The notes beneath the pieces are model-generated. The model had not been told where the DNA came from, did not search any database, and saw only the letters and a program-made list of their open reading frames with translations. Made by a program: the position numbers and the translations under genes. Of a stretch of 64,000 bases of DNA, positions 9,102-17,424 are shown one piece after another. Where the stretch lies: positions 62,001 to 126,000 of the forward strand of contig NZ_JAKKCJ010000005.1 in assembly GCF_021726515.1 (NCBI RefSeq), in the 5' to 3' direction. Within the stretch, counting starts at the first letter, position 1. Every line of letters begins with the position of its first letter. The stretch is from Vibrio sp. CK2-1 (GTDB lineage: Bacteria > Pseudomonadota > Gammaproteobacteria > Enterobacterales > Vibrionaceae).

Positions 9102-10307
9102 TTAGAGCGTGCTACCCAATACATCTGGCGGCATTGGTGTTTTATTGACTCTATGTAGGCCGATGACTGCCAGTAATGACATTGCAAGCATTAACGCCCC
9201 TAGTGGAAGCTGGTTTTGTGCTGGCATCATTGCAGCTAATAATGTTGCCATTCCCGCGCCGAAATTCTGTATGCCACCTAATAATGCTCCTGCCGTTCCT
9301 GCATGATGAGGAAATGGTGAAATAGCACCAGTTGTCGCTGCTGGAAATAACACACCAGCGCCTAAGAAGTAGATGGTTGCGCCACCCACTAAACTTACCG
9401 CGTTGGTGAAGCCAAATACTCCCGGAATAAATATTACCAATGAGCCAATAGCAATCGCGACCAAGCCGAAGTTAAGCGCTCGTTTTTCTGAATGGCGAGA
9501 AGCAATCCAGCTCGACATTGCCGCACCTAGCAAGTAGCCGGGAATCGGTACAATGAATAACAAACTTACCGTGGTTGCTGCCATTTTGAGCTTACCACCA
9601 AGTAGTACACCTGCCGCCGCTTCAAATAGTGCCACGCCAGCAAACGTCGCGACTAAGCATAATAAGTAACCTTGGAATTGGCGATTGCTCATTACATAAC
9701 GGTAGCTAGTTGCCACTGAATCATAGCGACGTGATTCCTTCGGTAATGTTTCCGTCATGTGAGTGAACATAATAATGGTCACGCCAATGCTAAATAGGGC
9801 TAGGAACAAGTAGCTACTGCGCCAATTAAACGCTTCCGTTAAGTAGCCACCTAATAGCGGAGCCATTAATGGTGAAAACATCAGGCACATGCTGATCAAG
9901 CTATTGACCTTATGTAAGTCTTGCCCAGAAAAGCAATCGCGACTTAATGTTCTTGCCATCGCGCCGCCACAACCAATCCCCATACCTTGGATAAAACTTG
10001 CTACCAAGAATAAATGAAAGTTATGAGAAAATAGCGCCAAAATAGAGCCGGCAACGTAGATGACTAAGCCGACTAAAATAATAGGTCGGCGACCTAAGCG
10101 ATCAGATAATGGCCCATAAATAAATTGCGATAATCCATAAGGAATTAAGTAGCAGGCCATCACCGCTTGCATTGAAGCTGCGGATACATGAAATTCATGT
10201 GCCATGTAACCCATTGATGGTACATACATGGTTTGCGTCATTTGGCCAACAGCCGCCAAAATGGCGATTAAGAAGGTTAGTTTGATTAAACTAAAAGGCG
10301 CAGACAT
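9102..10307 (-). CDS. emrD: Multidrug efflux MFS transporter, EmrD family
   Basis: Inner-membrane proton-driven drug exporter of 401 residues with about twelve hydrophobic segments. It follows E. coli EmrD closely: LIAILAAVGQMTQTMYVPSM in the first helix, the MFS motif GPLSDRLGRRPIILVG, MGIGCGGAMARTLSRD, and near the C-terminus PFPHHAGTAGALLGG. An in-frame ATG five codons upstream (10322) is possible, but GGAG six bases before 10307 and homology favour the shorter form. It stands alone on the minus strand between the iron operon and the chitin operon and shares a terminator with the former. Substrates cannot be read from the sequence. Confidence 0.88.
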   Translation of the reverse strand: MSAPFSLIKLTFLIAILAAVGQMTQTMYVPSMGYMAHEFHVSAASMQAVMACYLIPYGLSQFIYGPLSDRLGRRPIILVGLVIYVAGSILALFSHNFHLFLVASFIQGMGIGCGGAMARTLSRDCFSGQDLHKVNSLISMCLMFSPLMAPLLGGYLTEAFNWRSSYLFLALFSIGVTIIMFTHMTETLPKESRRYDSVATSYRYVMSNRQFQGYLLCLVATFAGVALFEAAAGVLLGGKLKMAATTVSLLFIVPIPGYLLGAAMSSWIASRHSEKRALNFGLVAIAIGSLVIFIPGVFGFTNAVSLVGGATIYFLGAGVLFPAATTGAISPFPHHAGTAGALLGGIQNFGAGMATLLAAMMPAQNQLPLGALMLAMSLLAVIGLHRVNKTPMPPDVLGSTL

Positions 10308-10473
10308 CCATCTTCTCCACAAGAATAAAGATAAGTAAGGAAAGGGTAAAAGTGACCCTGAAATTGGCGTGGATATTAGAGCTAAACACTTTATTCAGCA
10401 ATAAAAATGTGAGTAGATTCACAAGAAGAAAATCAATGTGATGGATTAGTTTTTTTAATGGGAATCGAGAAAC

Positions 10474-10507
10474 GAAAAAAGAGACCGCAGCTCTCACCAC
10501 GATCTCT
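10474..10507 (-). terminator. Intrinsic terminator of the chitin operon
   Basis: Read on the minus strand, AGAGATCG pairs with CGGTCTCT (one G-T pair) and is followed by TTTTTTCG. It lies about 45 bases after the stop codon of the last operon gene. Confidence 0.75.
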
Positions 10508-10550
10508 TGCAAACCTAGGGACTAGAAACTCGTACCTAGCAACCTAGCTC

Positions 10551-11963
10551 CTATAACGCTAAGAACGCTTTCATCTGAGCAACAACACCTTCAGCCGTTT
10601 CTTTATCTTCCATTTCCGAGAAAATACGCAGTAGCGGCTCTGTACCTGAGAAGCGGGCGATCACCCAACCACCATTTTTAAAGTACACTTTTGCGCCATC
10701 GTCATAGCTGACTTTTTCGACTTCGTACTCAAACTCGGGCAATAGTTTTTCAACGTAGATCTTGTTGTACAGCACTTCTTTTTGCGCGGGTTTGAATGTG
10801 CAGTCACCTTCGGCGGTGTAGGCATAACCATAGCGAGCATAGATTTCATCCAGCATTTCCGACAACTTCTTGCCCGTTACACTGATAAGCTCCACCAATA
10901 GGCTTGAGGCAAATACGCCATCTTTACCTTTGATGTGGCCACGAATGGTTAAACCACCCGAGCTTTCACCACCAATTAGTGAATCATCAGCTTCCATTTG
11001 GCTACTGATGTGTTTAAAGCCTACAGGTACCTCAAAGCTCTTTTCACCGTGATCCGCAGCGATTTTATCGAGTAGGTGAGTGGTAGCAATGTTACGTACT
11101 ACCGAGCCTTTCCAACCTTTGTATTCAAGTAGGTAGTAGTACAACAGCATCAAGACTTCATTTGGGTGGATGAAGTTACCTTTTTCATCAATAATGCCTA
11201 GGCGATCCGCATCTCCATCCGTACCAATACCGATGTCGTAACCTTCTGCTGCCACTAGGTGCTTAAGGCGATATAACGTTGCCGCACTAGGGGAAGGCAT
11301 TAGACCCCCAAAGGACGGGTTTTCACCATCGTTGATCACGTCCACATCACAGCGGCCATTAATCAATACGGTTTGCAGAGCATTCTTCGCCACCCCAAAC
11401 ATAGGATCGATCAATACGCGTAAATTGGCTTTTTTGATGGCTTCGATATCAATAAAGTTGATCACGGAATCCACAAAGTCGTTCATTGGGTTAATGATTG
11501 CAATACGGCCAGATTCAAGCGCGTCTTCAAAATCGATGCGTTTAACATCGCGATCAGTGAGTACCGCAATTTGCGCTTCGATCTTTTGGGTGATCACTTC
11601 ATCCGCATCACGGCCACCTTCAATAAATACCTTGATGCCGTTGTAATCGGCAGGGTTATGTGAGGCGGTAATACAAGCTGAATAAGTACAGCCCATTTTA
11701 TTGCTTTGAAACATCACGATTGGCGTGGGTACAAAGCGATTGATAAAGCTAACCGTAATGCCATTAGCGGCTAAAACTTCAGCAAACCAAAGGGCGGCTT
11801 TATCTGATAAAAAGCGGCGGTCATAACCAATCACGAAGCCATTATCAACGACACTTTCTTTTTGCATGATATTAGCGACAGCCTGAGCAACCAGTCGCAC
11901 GTTGGCTTGGGTGAATTCCTCACCTATAAAGGCGCGCCAACCGCCGGTTCCAAATTTGATCAT
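10551..11963 (-). CDS. Phosphoglucomutase/phosphomannomutase family protein (probable GlcNAc-1-P to GlcNAc-6-P mutase)
   Basis: Alpha-D-phosphohexomutase of 470 residues. The catalytic serine loop is TASHNPADYNG, the Mg-binding loop is GTDGDADRLG, the sugar-binding loop is GGESSGG and the phosphate-binding loop is RFSGTEPLLR, so all four family motifs are intact. It is the last gene of the chitin operon, next to chitobiose phosphorylase, whose products are GlcNAc-1-phosphate and GlcNAc; the inferred job is conversion of GlcNAc-1-P to GlcNAc-6-P for central metabolism. The homologue in V. cholerae occupies the same place. AAGGA precedes the ATG. The 153-base gap upstream holds a heptamer tandem repeat. 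Family is certain; the exact substrate is inferred from context. Confidence 0.9.
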   Translation of the reverse strand: MIKFGTGGWRAFIGEEFTQANVRLVAQAVANIMQKESVVDNGFVIGYDRRFLSDKAALWFAEVLAANGITVSFINRFVPTPIVMFQSNKMGCTYSACITASHNPADYNGIKVFIEGGRDADEVITQKIEAQIAVLTDRDVKRIDFEDALESGRIAIINPMNDFVDSVINFIDIEAIKKANLRVLIDPMFGVAKNALQTVLINGRCDVDVINDGENPSFGGLMPSPSAATLYRLKHLVAAEGYDIGIGTDGDADRLGIIDEKGNFIHPNEVLMLLYYYLLEYKGWKGSVVRNIATTHLLDKIAADHGEKSFEVPVGFKHISSQMEADDSLIGGESSGGLTIRGHIKGKDGVFASSLLVELISVTGKKLSEMLDEIYARYGYAYTAEGDCTFKPAQKEVLYNKIYVEKLLPEFEYEVEKVSYDDGAKVYFKNGGWVIARFSGTEPLLRIFSEMEDKETAEGVVAQMKAFLAL

Positions 11964-12060
11964 TTTGATGTCCTTATAAAAGAGCCGAAGAGAACGGATA
12001 CTCGTTTCTCGTGGCTCGACTAATTTTGCTTTGAAAATTCCATTCTTTTAAGTTTCTTCG

Positions 12061-12102
12061 AGACCCGAGACCCGAGACCCGAGACCCGAGACCCGAGACC
12101 CG
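12061..12102. repeat. Six perfect tandem copies of a 7-bp repeat
   Basis: The unit AGACCCG occurs six times without interruption in the 153-base gap between chbP and the mutase gene. It is non-coding. Flanking CTCG/CCTAG-rich words resemble those in gaps near 10520 and 57010-57130. Confidence 0.95.
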
Positions 12103-12116
12103 TAACCTAGGGACTT

Positions 12117-14522
12117 TTATCCCATCACCACCACAACTTCATTAACACTACCCGCGGCTTGAGCAGGAATCGCACCGTCAATCGTTTCACCATTTAGCGT
12201 GATAGATTTGACGCCTTTACTGACGTTGTTAGGGTTTTCTACCTTGATGTTGAAAGTGGCATCACGCCATTGACGAGTGACTTCAAAGCCCGGCCAGTTA
12301 GTTGGAATACAAGGATCAATATTCAAACCATCAAAGCCTAGACGTACACCAAGAATAAAGTTGGTGACCGCAAAGTAAGCCCAACCTGAAGTACCGGTTA
12401 ACCATGGGTGGTTGGCACGTCCGTGATCTTGGTGATCGCGGCCCATCACAAATTGCACGTAGGAGTATGGTTCAGCAATGCGCTTTTCAATCATGTCGTT
12501 TTGATTGTATGGGTTTAGTGCATCATAGAATTTCATCGCTTTATCACCACGGCCTAGTTTGGCCTCTGCTACCCATGCCCAAGGATTTGGATGCGAGAAG
12601 ATTGCGCCGTTTTCTTTTACCCCTTGATAAACTCGGGTGACAAAACCTATGTCATCGTTTGGCGTTGCGAATGAAGGTGAATTGAGGTGTAGGCCGTACG
12701 GAGAGTACAAATGCTCATCCACTGAGTTCATGGCAATTTCGCCACGTTCTTGTGAAACTGCGCCAGATAATACTGCTAAGGTATTGGATTCAAGATGGAT
12801 CTTACCTTCGGTTTGTTGGGCTGTACCGATCTTGTCGCCATCTTTGGTTAGGCCACGGATATACCAACCGCCTTCTTCATCCCATAGGTGAGTTTCACAC
12901 GCCTGACGAACACCTTCTGCCATAGTGGTGTACTTGTCGACATCTTCCATTTTGCCAAGGTATTTAGCTAGATCGATAAATTCTTGTAGTGCCCAGTAGT
13001 GCAAGAAAGACACCATTGATGATTCACCACCGCCTAAGTTTAGGCAGTCGTTCCAGTCAGCGCGTAGGCCTTTACAAATACCGGTATTACCGACGTATTC
13101 TGCGGAGAAATCGAGCGCCGCTTTCATATGATCATACACAGAAGCATTGCCGCCATCGGCGTAAGGAATTTGCTCATCAAAGAAGGATTCTTCACCAGTC
13201 TCCATGACATATTTACAAATGGTTGGAACGAGCCATAAGTGATCGTCGGAACAGGTATCTTCAATGCCGTGGATCTTATCTTCATCACTTGGCGTTGGAA
13301 CAACGGTTGGTGATTTCGATGGTTTGACATCGGCTTTTTCAGGATCAAACCAGTCAGGATCAAACAGGTGCAGACCGTAACCAGCTTTGACTTGGCCACG
13401 GAGTAGATCGACTAAGCGCTTGCGAGTCATTGCTGGGTTAGAGTGAGGCACTGAAATCGCATCTTGCGCGGTATCACGGTAACCAAGACCAGTACGGCCA
13501 CCGACTTCGATAAAGGAAGCAAAGCGCGACCACACCACACAGGTTTCGGCTTGGTAAAGAGTCCATGCGTTAATCATGGTATCTAAGCCTTCATTAGGTG
13601 ACTTCACTTGGAACTTGGCACAACGCTCATCCCAATGCGCTTTAATACCCGCAAATGCTGCATCAACGTTAGCGATATCTTGGTATTTAGCACGCAGTTT
13701 TTCGCCATTGTCTTTACCTATACCTAGGATGAAAGCAAAACGCACTTCTTCACCTGGCTGGATAACAAATTGCTTATGTAGAGAGCCACAATGGTTATAA
13801 CAAGTTTGCGCTGAGTTAGAGCATTTACCTTGTTCAACCGCGATTGGGTTCGCTTCATCACGGTATAAGCCTAAGAAGCTATCGCGTTGACCGTCGTAAG
13901 AATCAGGGTCAAAAGTAGAGGCTAGGTAGTAGAAGCCTTCAAAATCATTGGTGTTGTAGTAAAGATCGTATTCGATCACACCTTCACGGTAAGAAGTGCC
14001 TGCCGAATATAAAGACATTTGGTGGTTTTGATTATCCGATTGAATATGGCTAAATGAGAACTCAACAAACGAGAAAGCACTGATGGTACGTGGTTTATCT
14101 GAAGTGTTTTTAATTACGACATCCCACACTTCCGCATCTTCTCCTTTCGGAATAAACAGAGTTTTAGTAGCGGTGATGCCGTTGTATTCACACTTGAATT
14201 TTGAGTAAGACAAGCCGTGGCGAACTTCGTAGTTGGCTTCATCTAGGCTCTTTGCCACTGGCTGCCATGAAATTGACCAGTAATCACCGGTTTCATCATC
14301 ACGTAAATAAACGTAGTGCCCTGGGCGATCAAAGCTGGCATTAGGACGGAACTTGGTCACACGGTTATATTCTGGCGAGTTATAAAAAGAGTAGCCACCA
14401 GCATTGTGAGAAATCACCGTACAGAACTTTTCAGTCCCTAGGTAGTTGGTCCATGGCGCAGGTACGTCAGGGCGAGTGATGACATATTCACGATTGTCGT
14501 TATCGAAAAAACCGTATTTCAT
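12117..14522 (-). CDS. chbP: N,N'-diacetylchitobiose phosphorylase (GH94)
   Basis: Cytoplasmic enzyme that cleaves (GlcNAc)2 with inorganic phosphate to GlcNAc-1-phosphate and GlcNAc. The length, 801 residues, is that of the well-studied Vibrio proteolyticus enzyme, and the general-acid aspartate is in ADWNDC, with the second Asp falling exactly at residue 492 as in that structure. Other family features seen are the N-terminal MKYGFFDNDNREYVITRP, GGRTGLGYRDTAQD and the C-terminal LTGTSGWAYF. No signal peptide. It sits between the GH20 gene (51 bases upstream) and the mutase gene that would take its product. Identification is secure. Confidence 0.97.
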   Translation of the reverse strand: MKYGFFDNDNREYVITRPDVPAPWTNYLGTEKFCTVISHNAGGYSFYNSPEYNRVTKFRPNASFDRPGHYVYLRDDETGDYWSISWQPVAKSLDEANYEVRHGLSYSKFKCEYNGITATKTLFIPKGEDAEVWDVVIKNTSDKPRTISAFSFVEFSFSHIQSDNQNHQMSLYSAGTSYREGVIEYDLYYNTNDFEGFYYLASTFDPDSYDGQRDSFLGLYRDEANPIAVEQGKCSNSAQTCYNHCGSLHKQFVIQPGEEVRFAFILGIGKDNGEKLRAKYQDIANVDAAFAGIKAHWDERCAKFQVKSPNEGLDTMINAWTLYQAETCVVWSRFASFIEVGGRTGLGYRDTAQDAISVPHSNPAMTRKRLVDLLRGQVKAGYGLHLFDPDWFDPEKADVKPSKSPTVVPTPSDEDKIHGIEDTCSDDHLWLVPTICKYVMETGEESFFDEQIPYADGGNASVYDHMKAALDFSAEYVGNTGICKGLRADWNDCLNLGGGESSMVSFLHYWALQEFIDLAKYLGKMEDVDKYTTMAEGVRQACETHLWDEEGGWYIRGLTKDGDKIGTAQQTEGKIHLESNTLAVLSGAVSQERGEIAMNSVDEHLYSPYGLHLNSPSFATPNDDIGFVTRVYQGVKENGAIFSHPNPWAWVAEAKLGRGDKAMKFYDALNPYNQNDMIEKRIAEPYSYVQFVMGRDHQDHGRANHPWLTGTSGWAYFAVTNFILGVRLGFDGLNIDPCIPTNWPGFEVTRQWRDATFNIKVENPNNVSKGVKSITLNGETIDGAIPAQAAGSVNEVVVVMG

Positions 14523-14573
14523 AATGTAGTCCTTACTTAAAAAATAAACCTTGGAAATGATGTTTCGTGCGTT

Positions 14574-16493
14574 TTATTGCCAAGGGCGAAAACGAATACC
14601 TTGGTGTGTCAAAGTGGGTAAGTGCCCATTGAGACGCGCTAAAAAATCTTCCCAGTTGCGGTGTTTCTTGTTTGTCCAACACGCCTCTGATAAAGCAAGC
14701 AGGCGAGGGAAAAGCATGTGATCAATGCGATCTTGGCTGTCGACGATTTCGCACCAAAGGCCACATTGAATTCCAAAGATATGTTGACGACGAGGATCGT
14801 CCTCAGCTAATTCTGATAAAGGTTCGTAGCTATAAGATTTTTCTAAAGGGGTAACGCCAGCCCAGTTAACTCCGAGTTCTTCGCAGTTATAGTCTTGAAC
14901 GATATCGAGGTAGGTAAACTGCGCCGGTTGTAAGATCACATCAAAGCCGGTGCCAGCACATTCAACCGCCGCTTTTTCACTTTGCCATGAGCAAACGATG
15001 GTGTTTTTGCTGACTTTATCGCCGTGTTGCACTTCTTCCCAACCAATCATTCGCTTGCCTAGTGATTGCAGTTTATCTTCTGCATGACGCAATAAATGGC
15101 CTTGTAAATCTTTAGCATTGGAGTATCCATGCTGTTGCATTAACGCTTGGCATTTAGGGCTTTCAGTCCAAACGCCTTCCGGAACTTCATCGGCACCGAT
15201 ATGAACTAAAGGCGCAGGGAATAGTTGCGCGACTTCTTCGAGCACGGTGTCGATAAAGGTGTAAGTGCCTTCAAGCGCCGGAGAGAGAATATTGTCGGTA
15301 TAGTATTGAATACTGCGATATTGCGATTGATCATCGGGATCAACCAGCAGTTCCGGTAATGATTTAATCGCTGCGCGACAGTGACCCGGAATATCAATTT
15401 CAGGGATCACGATAATGTTACGCTCTGCCGCATATTGAACTATCTCGCGGATCTCTTGTTGCGAATAAAACCCGCCATGCTTGCCTGCTAGATTGGAATA
15501 TTGCGGATCGATTGGGGTATCAATACCGCGCCATGCGCCAATGTCGGTTAATTGTGGAAAGGCTTTAATTTCAATACGCCAACCTTCATCATCGGTTAAA
15601 TGCCAATGAAAAACGTTGAATTTTAATTGTGCTAATTGATTAATTAGGCGCTTAACCGTATCGACACCATGGAAGTGGCGAGCACAGTCCAGCATCATGC
15701 CGCGGTGAGAAAATCGCGGTTTATCTTCAATTAATACACAAGGTAATGATGGCTGGTTATTATGGACTTGATGACTTATCCATTGCCAAAGTGAAGCACA
15801 GCCATGCATAAATCCACTGGATGAATTGGCTTCCAAAATAATTTGCTTTGGCTGAATTTCTAACTTGTATTCGCCATCCGTTAAATTAGGCGACACCACA
15901 AAACATAAGTTACCTTGATTACTCATCTTGATGGTGGAATCTAAAATTTGGCTCAGCTCTCCCGCAAGCCATGTTAAGGCACTTTTTGCTTGATTGGTGT
16001 GCGATTGAAAGACCAAGCTTTGGCTTAAATCAAACTGACCATCCATAGGTTTTAAGCTTTGTGGCTGCGGAATGATGCCTTGATAGTTAGCGGCAATGGT
16101 TGGCAGTGACGTTCGTTGTTTACTGGCCGACTTTAAGGCGACAGGAGTGACCGCTACCGCCAAAGATTGCGGTTTATTTGAAATGTTAGTTTGGAGAAAC
16201 GCATCATCAAAACCATCATCAAGCAATTGAAAAGGTGAGGTATGGCAACCAAACTCTACATAATAATGCGCATTGGCGGCTAAGGTATGATGTTGGTTTG
16301 GCACAAAGCGGCAAAAGCTACCAGTTTGACTGATGCTACCTTGCGTTAAGCTAGTCGGTTGAATATAACGACGAAAGCTGACATTTAATGCCCAGTCATG
16401 TAGATCGTTATCACTAAGGTTATGAAGCGTTAAACCAAAACGTGCGTAATTCTCTTGTTCTTCAAGAACAGCAAGGTCAATTCGATAATCCAT
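14574..16493 (-). CDS. Beta-N-acetylhexosaminidase (GH20)
   Basis: Exo-acting hydrolase that releases GlcNAc from chitin oligosaccharides. The protein has 639 residues: an N-terminal beta domain, a GH20b-like domain, and the catalytic barrel with HWHLTDDEGWRIEIKAFP and the catalytic pair in HIGADEVPEG (Asp435-Glu436). There is no signal peptide, so it acts in the cytoplasm on imported oligosaccharides. An in-frame ATG at 16526 would add 11 residues, but AGGTGAG directly precedes the ATG at 16493 and the shorter start leaves a clean 34-base gap after the kinase gene. Central gene of the chitin operon. Confidence 0.95.
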   Translation of the reverse strand: MDYRIDLAVLEEQENYARFGLTLHNLSDNDLHDWALNVSFRRYIQPTSLTQGSISQTGSFCRFVPNQHHTLAANAHYYVEFGCHTSPFQLLDDGFDDAFLQTNISNKPQSLAVAVTPVALKSASKQRTSLPTIAANYQGIIPQPQSLKPMDGQFDLSQSLVFQSHTNQAKSALTWLAGELSQILDSTIKMSNQGNLCFVVSPNLTDGEYKLEIQPKQIILEANSSSGFMHGCASLWQWISHQVHNNQPSLPCVLIEDKPRFSHRGMMLDCARHFHGVDTVKRLINQLAQLKFNVFHWHLTDDEGWRIEIKAFPQLTDIGAWRGIDTPIDPQYSNLAGKHGGFYSQQEIREIVQYAAERNIIVIPEIDIPGHCRAAIKSLPELLVDPDDQSQYRSIQYYTDNILSPALEGTYTFIDTVLEEVAQLFPAPLVHIGADEVPEGVWTESPKCQALMQQHGYSNAKDLQGHLLRHAEDKLQSLGKRMIGWEEVQHGDKVSKNTIVCSWQSEKAAVECAGTGFDVILQPAQFTYLDIVQDYNCEELGVNWAGVTPLEKSYSYEPLSELAEDDPRRQHIFGIQCGLWCEIVDSQDRIDHMLFPRLLALSEACWTNKKHRNWEDFLARLNGHLPTLTHQGIRFRPWQ

Positions 16494-16527
16494 TTTCTCA
16501 CCTTTTGAGGCGTAATCGGTTGTCATT

Positions 16528-17424
16528 TTATTTATCAGCGAATAGCGGATTAAATAAGTTGTGTTTAGGTTGGCGAGCCATCATTAGAGCGCCTTCCATT
16601 GCATCGCTTTTGGCTGGCACTAAATACTCGGTGATTGCTGGCGAAAGCCAAGGTTGGATTCGTTCAGCAATGCCTCCCATCAAGGCAATCTGTTTTGCGC
16701 CCTTGTTTACTAGTGCGTTGAGGTACATTTCAATATCTTGCGCAGTTTGAGTGAGCAAGCTTGCGGCAAATTCATCACCTTGATTAGCACAGGTAAATAT
16801 TTTCGGTGAGAACTGGCCGTAATCACATGGACGAGCGGTTTTAGACCAAGTGACGATGGCATCAATATCATGATCAAAATGACTCATAACAAGCTCTGTG
16901 ATAGGGCTAGCAGGGTAGATGCCATCTTGAACCAGTAGGCTGTGTTGAATTAGCCTAAGTCCCATAATCGCGCCCCCGCCTAAATCAGAGATTGGAAATT
17001 CACGCCCACCGACCACATGTTGCTTCCCTTTAGCTAATAAAATGCCGCAAGATCCAGTGCCGGCAATCATGATTGCGCCATCTTGTCCTTGATGCGCCCC
17101 TAGGCAAGCACCATAAGCATCGGTATTGAGTACTACGCTAGCAAAAGGATGTGGCAGAGACATAAATTGCTGCCAGGCACTTTCTTGTTCAGCTGCCGCT
17201 AGAGCAAGCCCTAGATGCATGCGAGAAAAGTCTTGTTGGGATAAGCCAGCTTGTTGAGCGGCCTGATTGATCGCTTCAATGATGGCAGCCATGGCAACCT
17301 CAACACCTAACAAGATATTGGCGCTACCGCTTTTGCCTTCACCAAGTAATGCTCCATGGCTATCACGAATTCGTGCGCGACATGAGGTGCCACCACCATC
17401 AATACCGACCAATAAATCACTCAT
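16528..17424 (-). CDS. gspK: Glucosamine kinase (BadF/BadG/BcrA/BcrD ATPase family)
   Basis: ATP-dependent amino-sugar kinase of 298 residues. The ASKHA-fold motifs are visible: GIDGGGTSCRARI at the N-terminus (phosphate 1), LNTDAYGACLGA, and AGTGSCGILL (phosphate 2). The homologue at this position in V. cholerae was characterised as a glucosamine-specific kinase (GspK), so glucosamine-6-phosphate is the expected product. The neighbouring GH9 enzyme would supply free glucosamine from partly deacetylated chitin. The start overlaps the end of the GH9 gene by 8 bases; GGAG precedes it. Substrate choice (GlcN versus GlcNAc) comes from homology, not from residues seen here. Confidence 0.9.
   Translation of the reverse strand: MSDLLVGIDGGGTSCRARIRDSHGALLGEGKSGSANILLGVEVAMAAIIEAINQAAQQAGLSQQDFSRMHLGLALAAAEQESAWQQFMSLPHPFASVVLNTDAYGACLGAHQGQDGAIMIAGTGSCGILLAKGKQHVVGGREFPISDLGGGAIMGLRLIQHSLLVQDGIYPASPITELVMSHFDHDIDAIVTWSKTARPCDYGQFSPKIFTCANQGDEFAASLLTQTAQDIEMYLNALVNKGAKQIALMGGIAERIQPWLSPAITEYLVPAKSDAMEGALMMARQPKHNLFNPLFADK

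Noticed and set aside
10291-10512. Reverse-strand frame of 73 codons upstream of emrD
   Set aside because: It overlaps the emrD start and the chitin operon terminator; the hydrophobic stretch comes from AT-rich sequence. No family resemblance.
12061-12102. CRISPR array
   Set aside because: The heptamers are back to back without spacers, and no cas genes are present.
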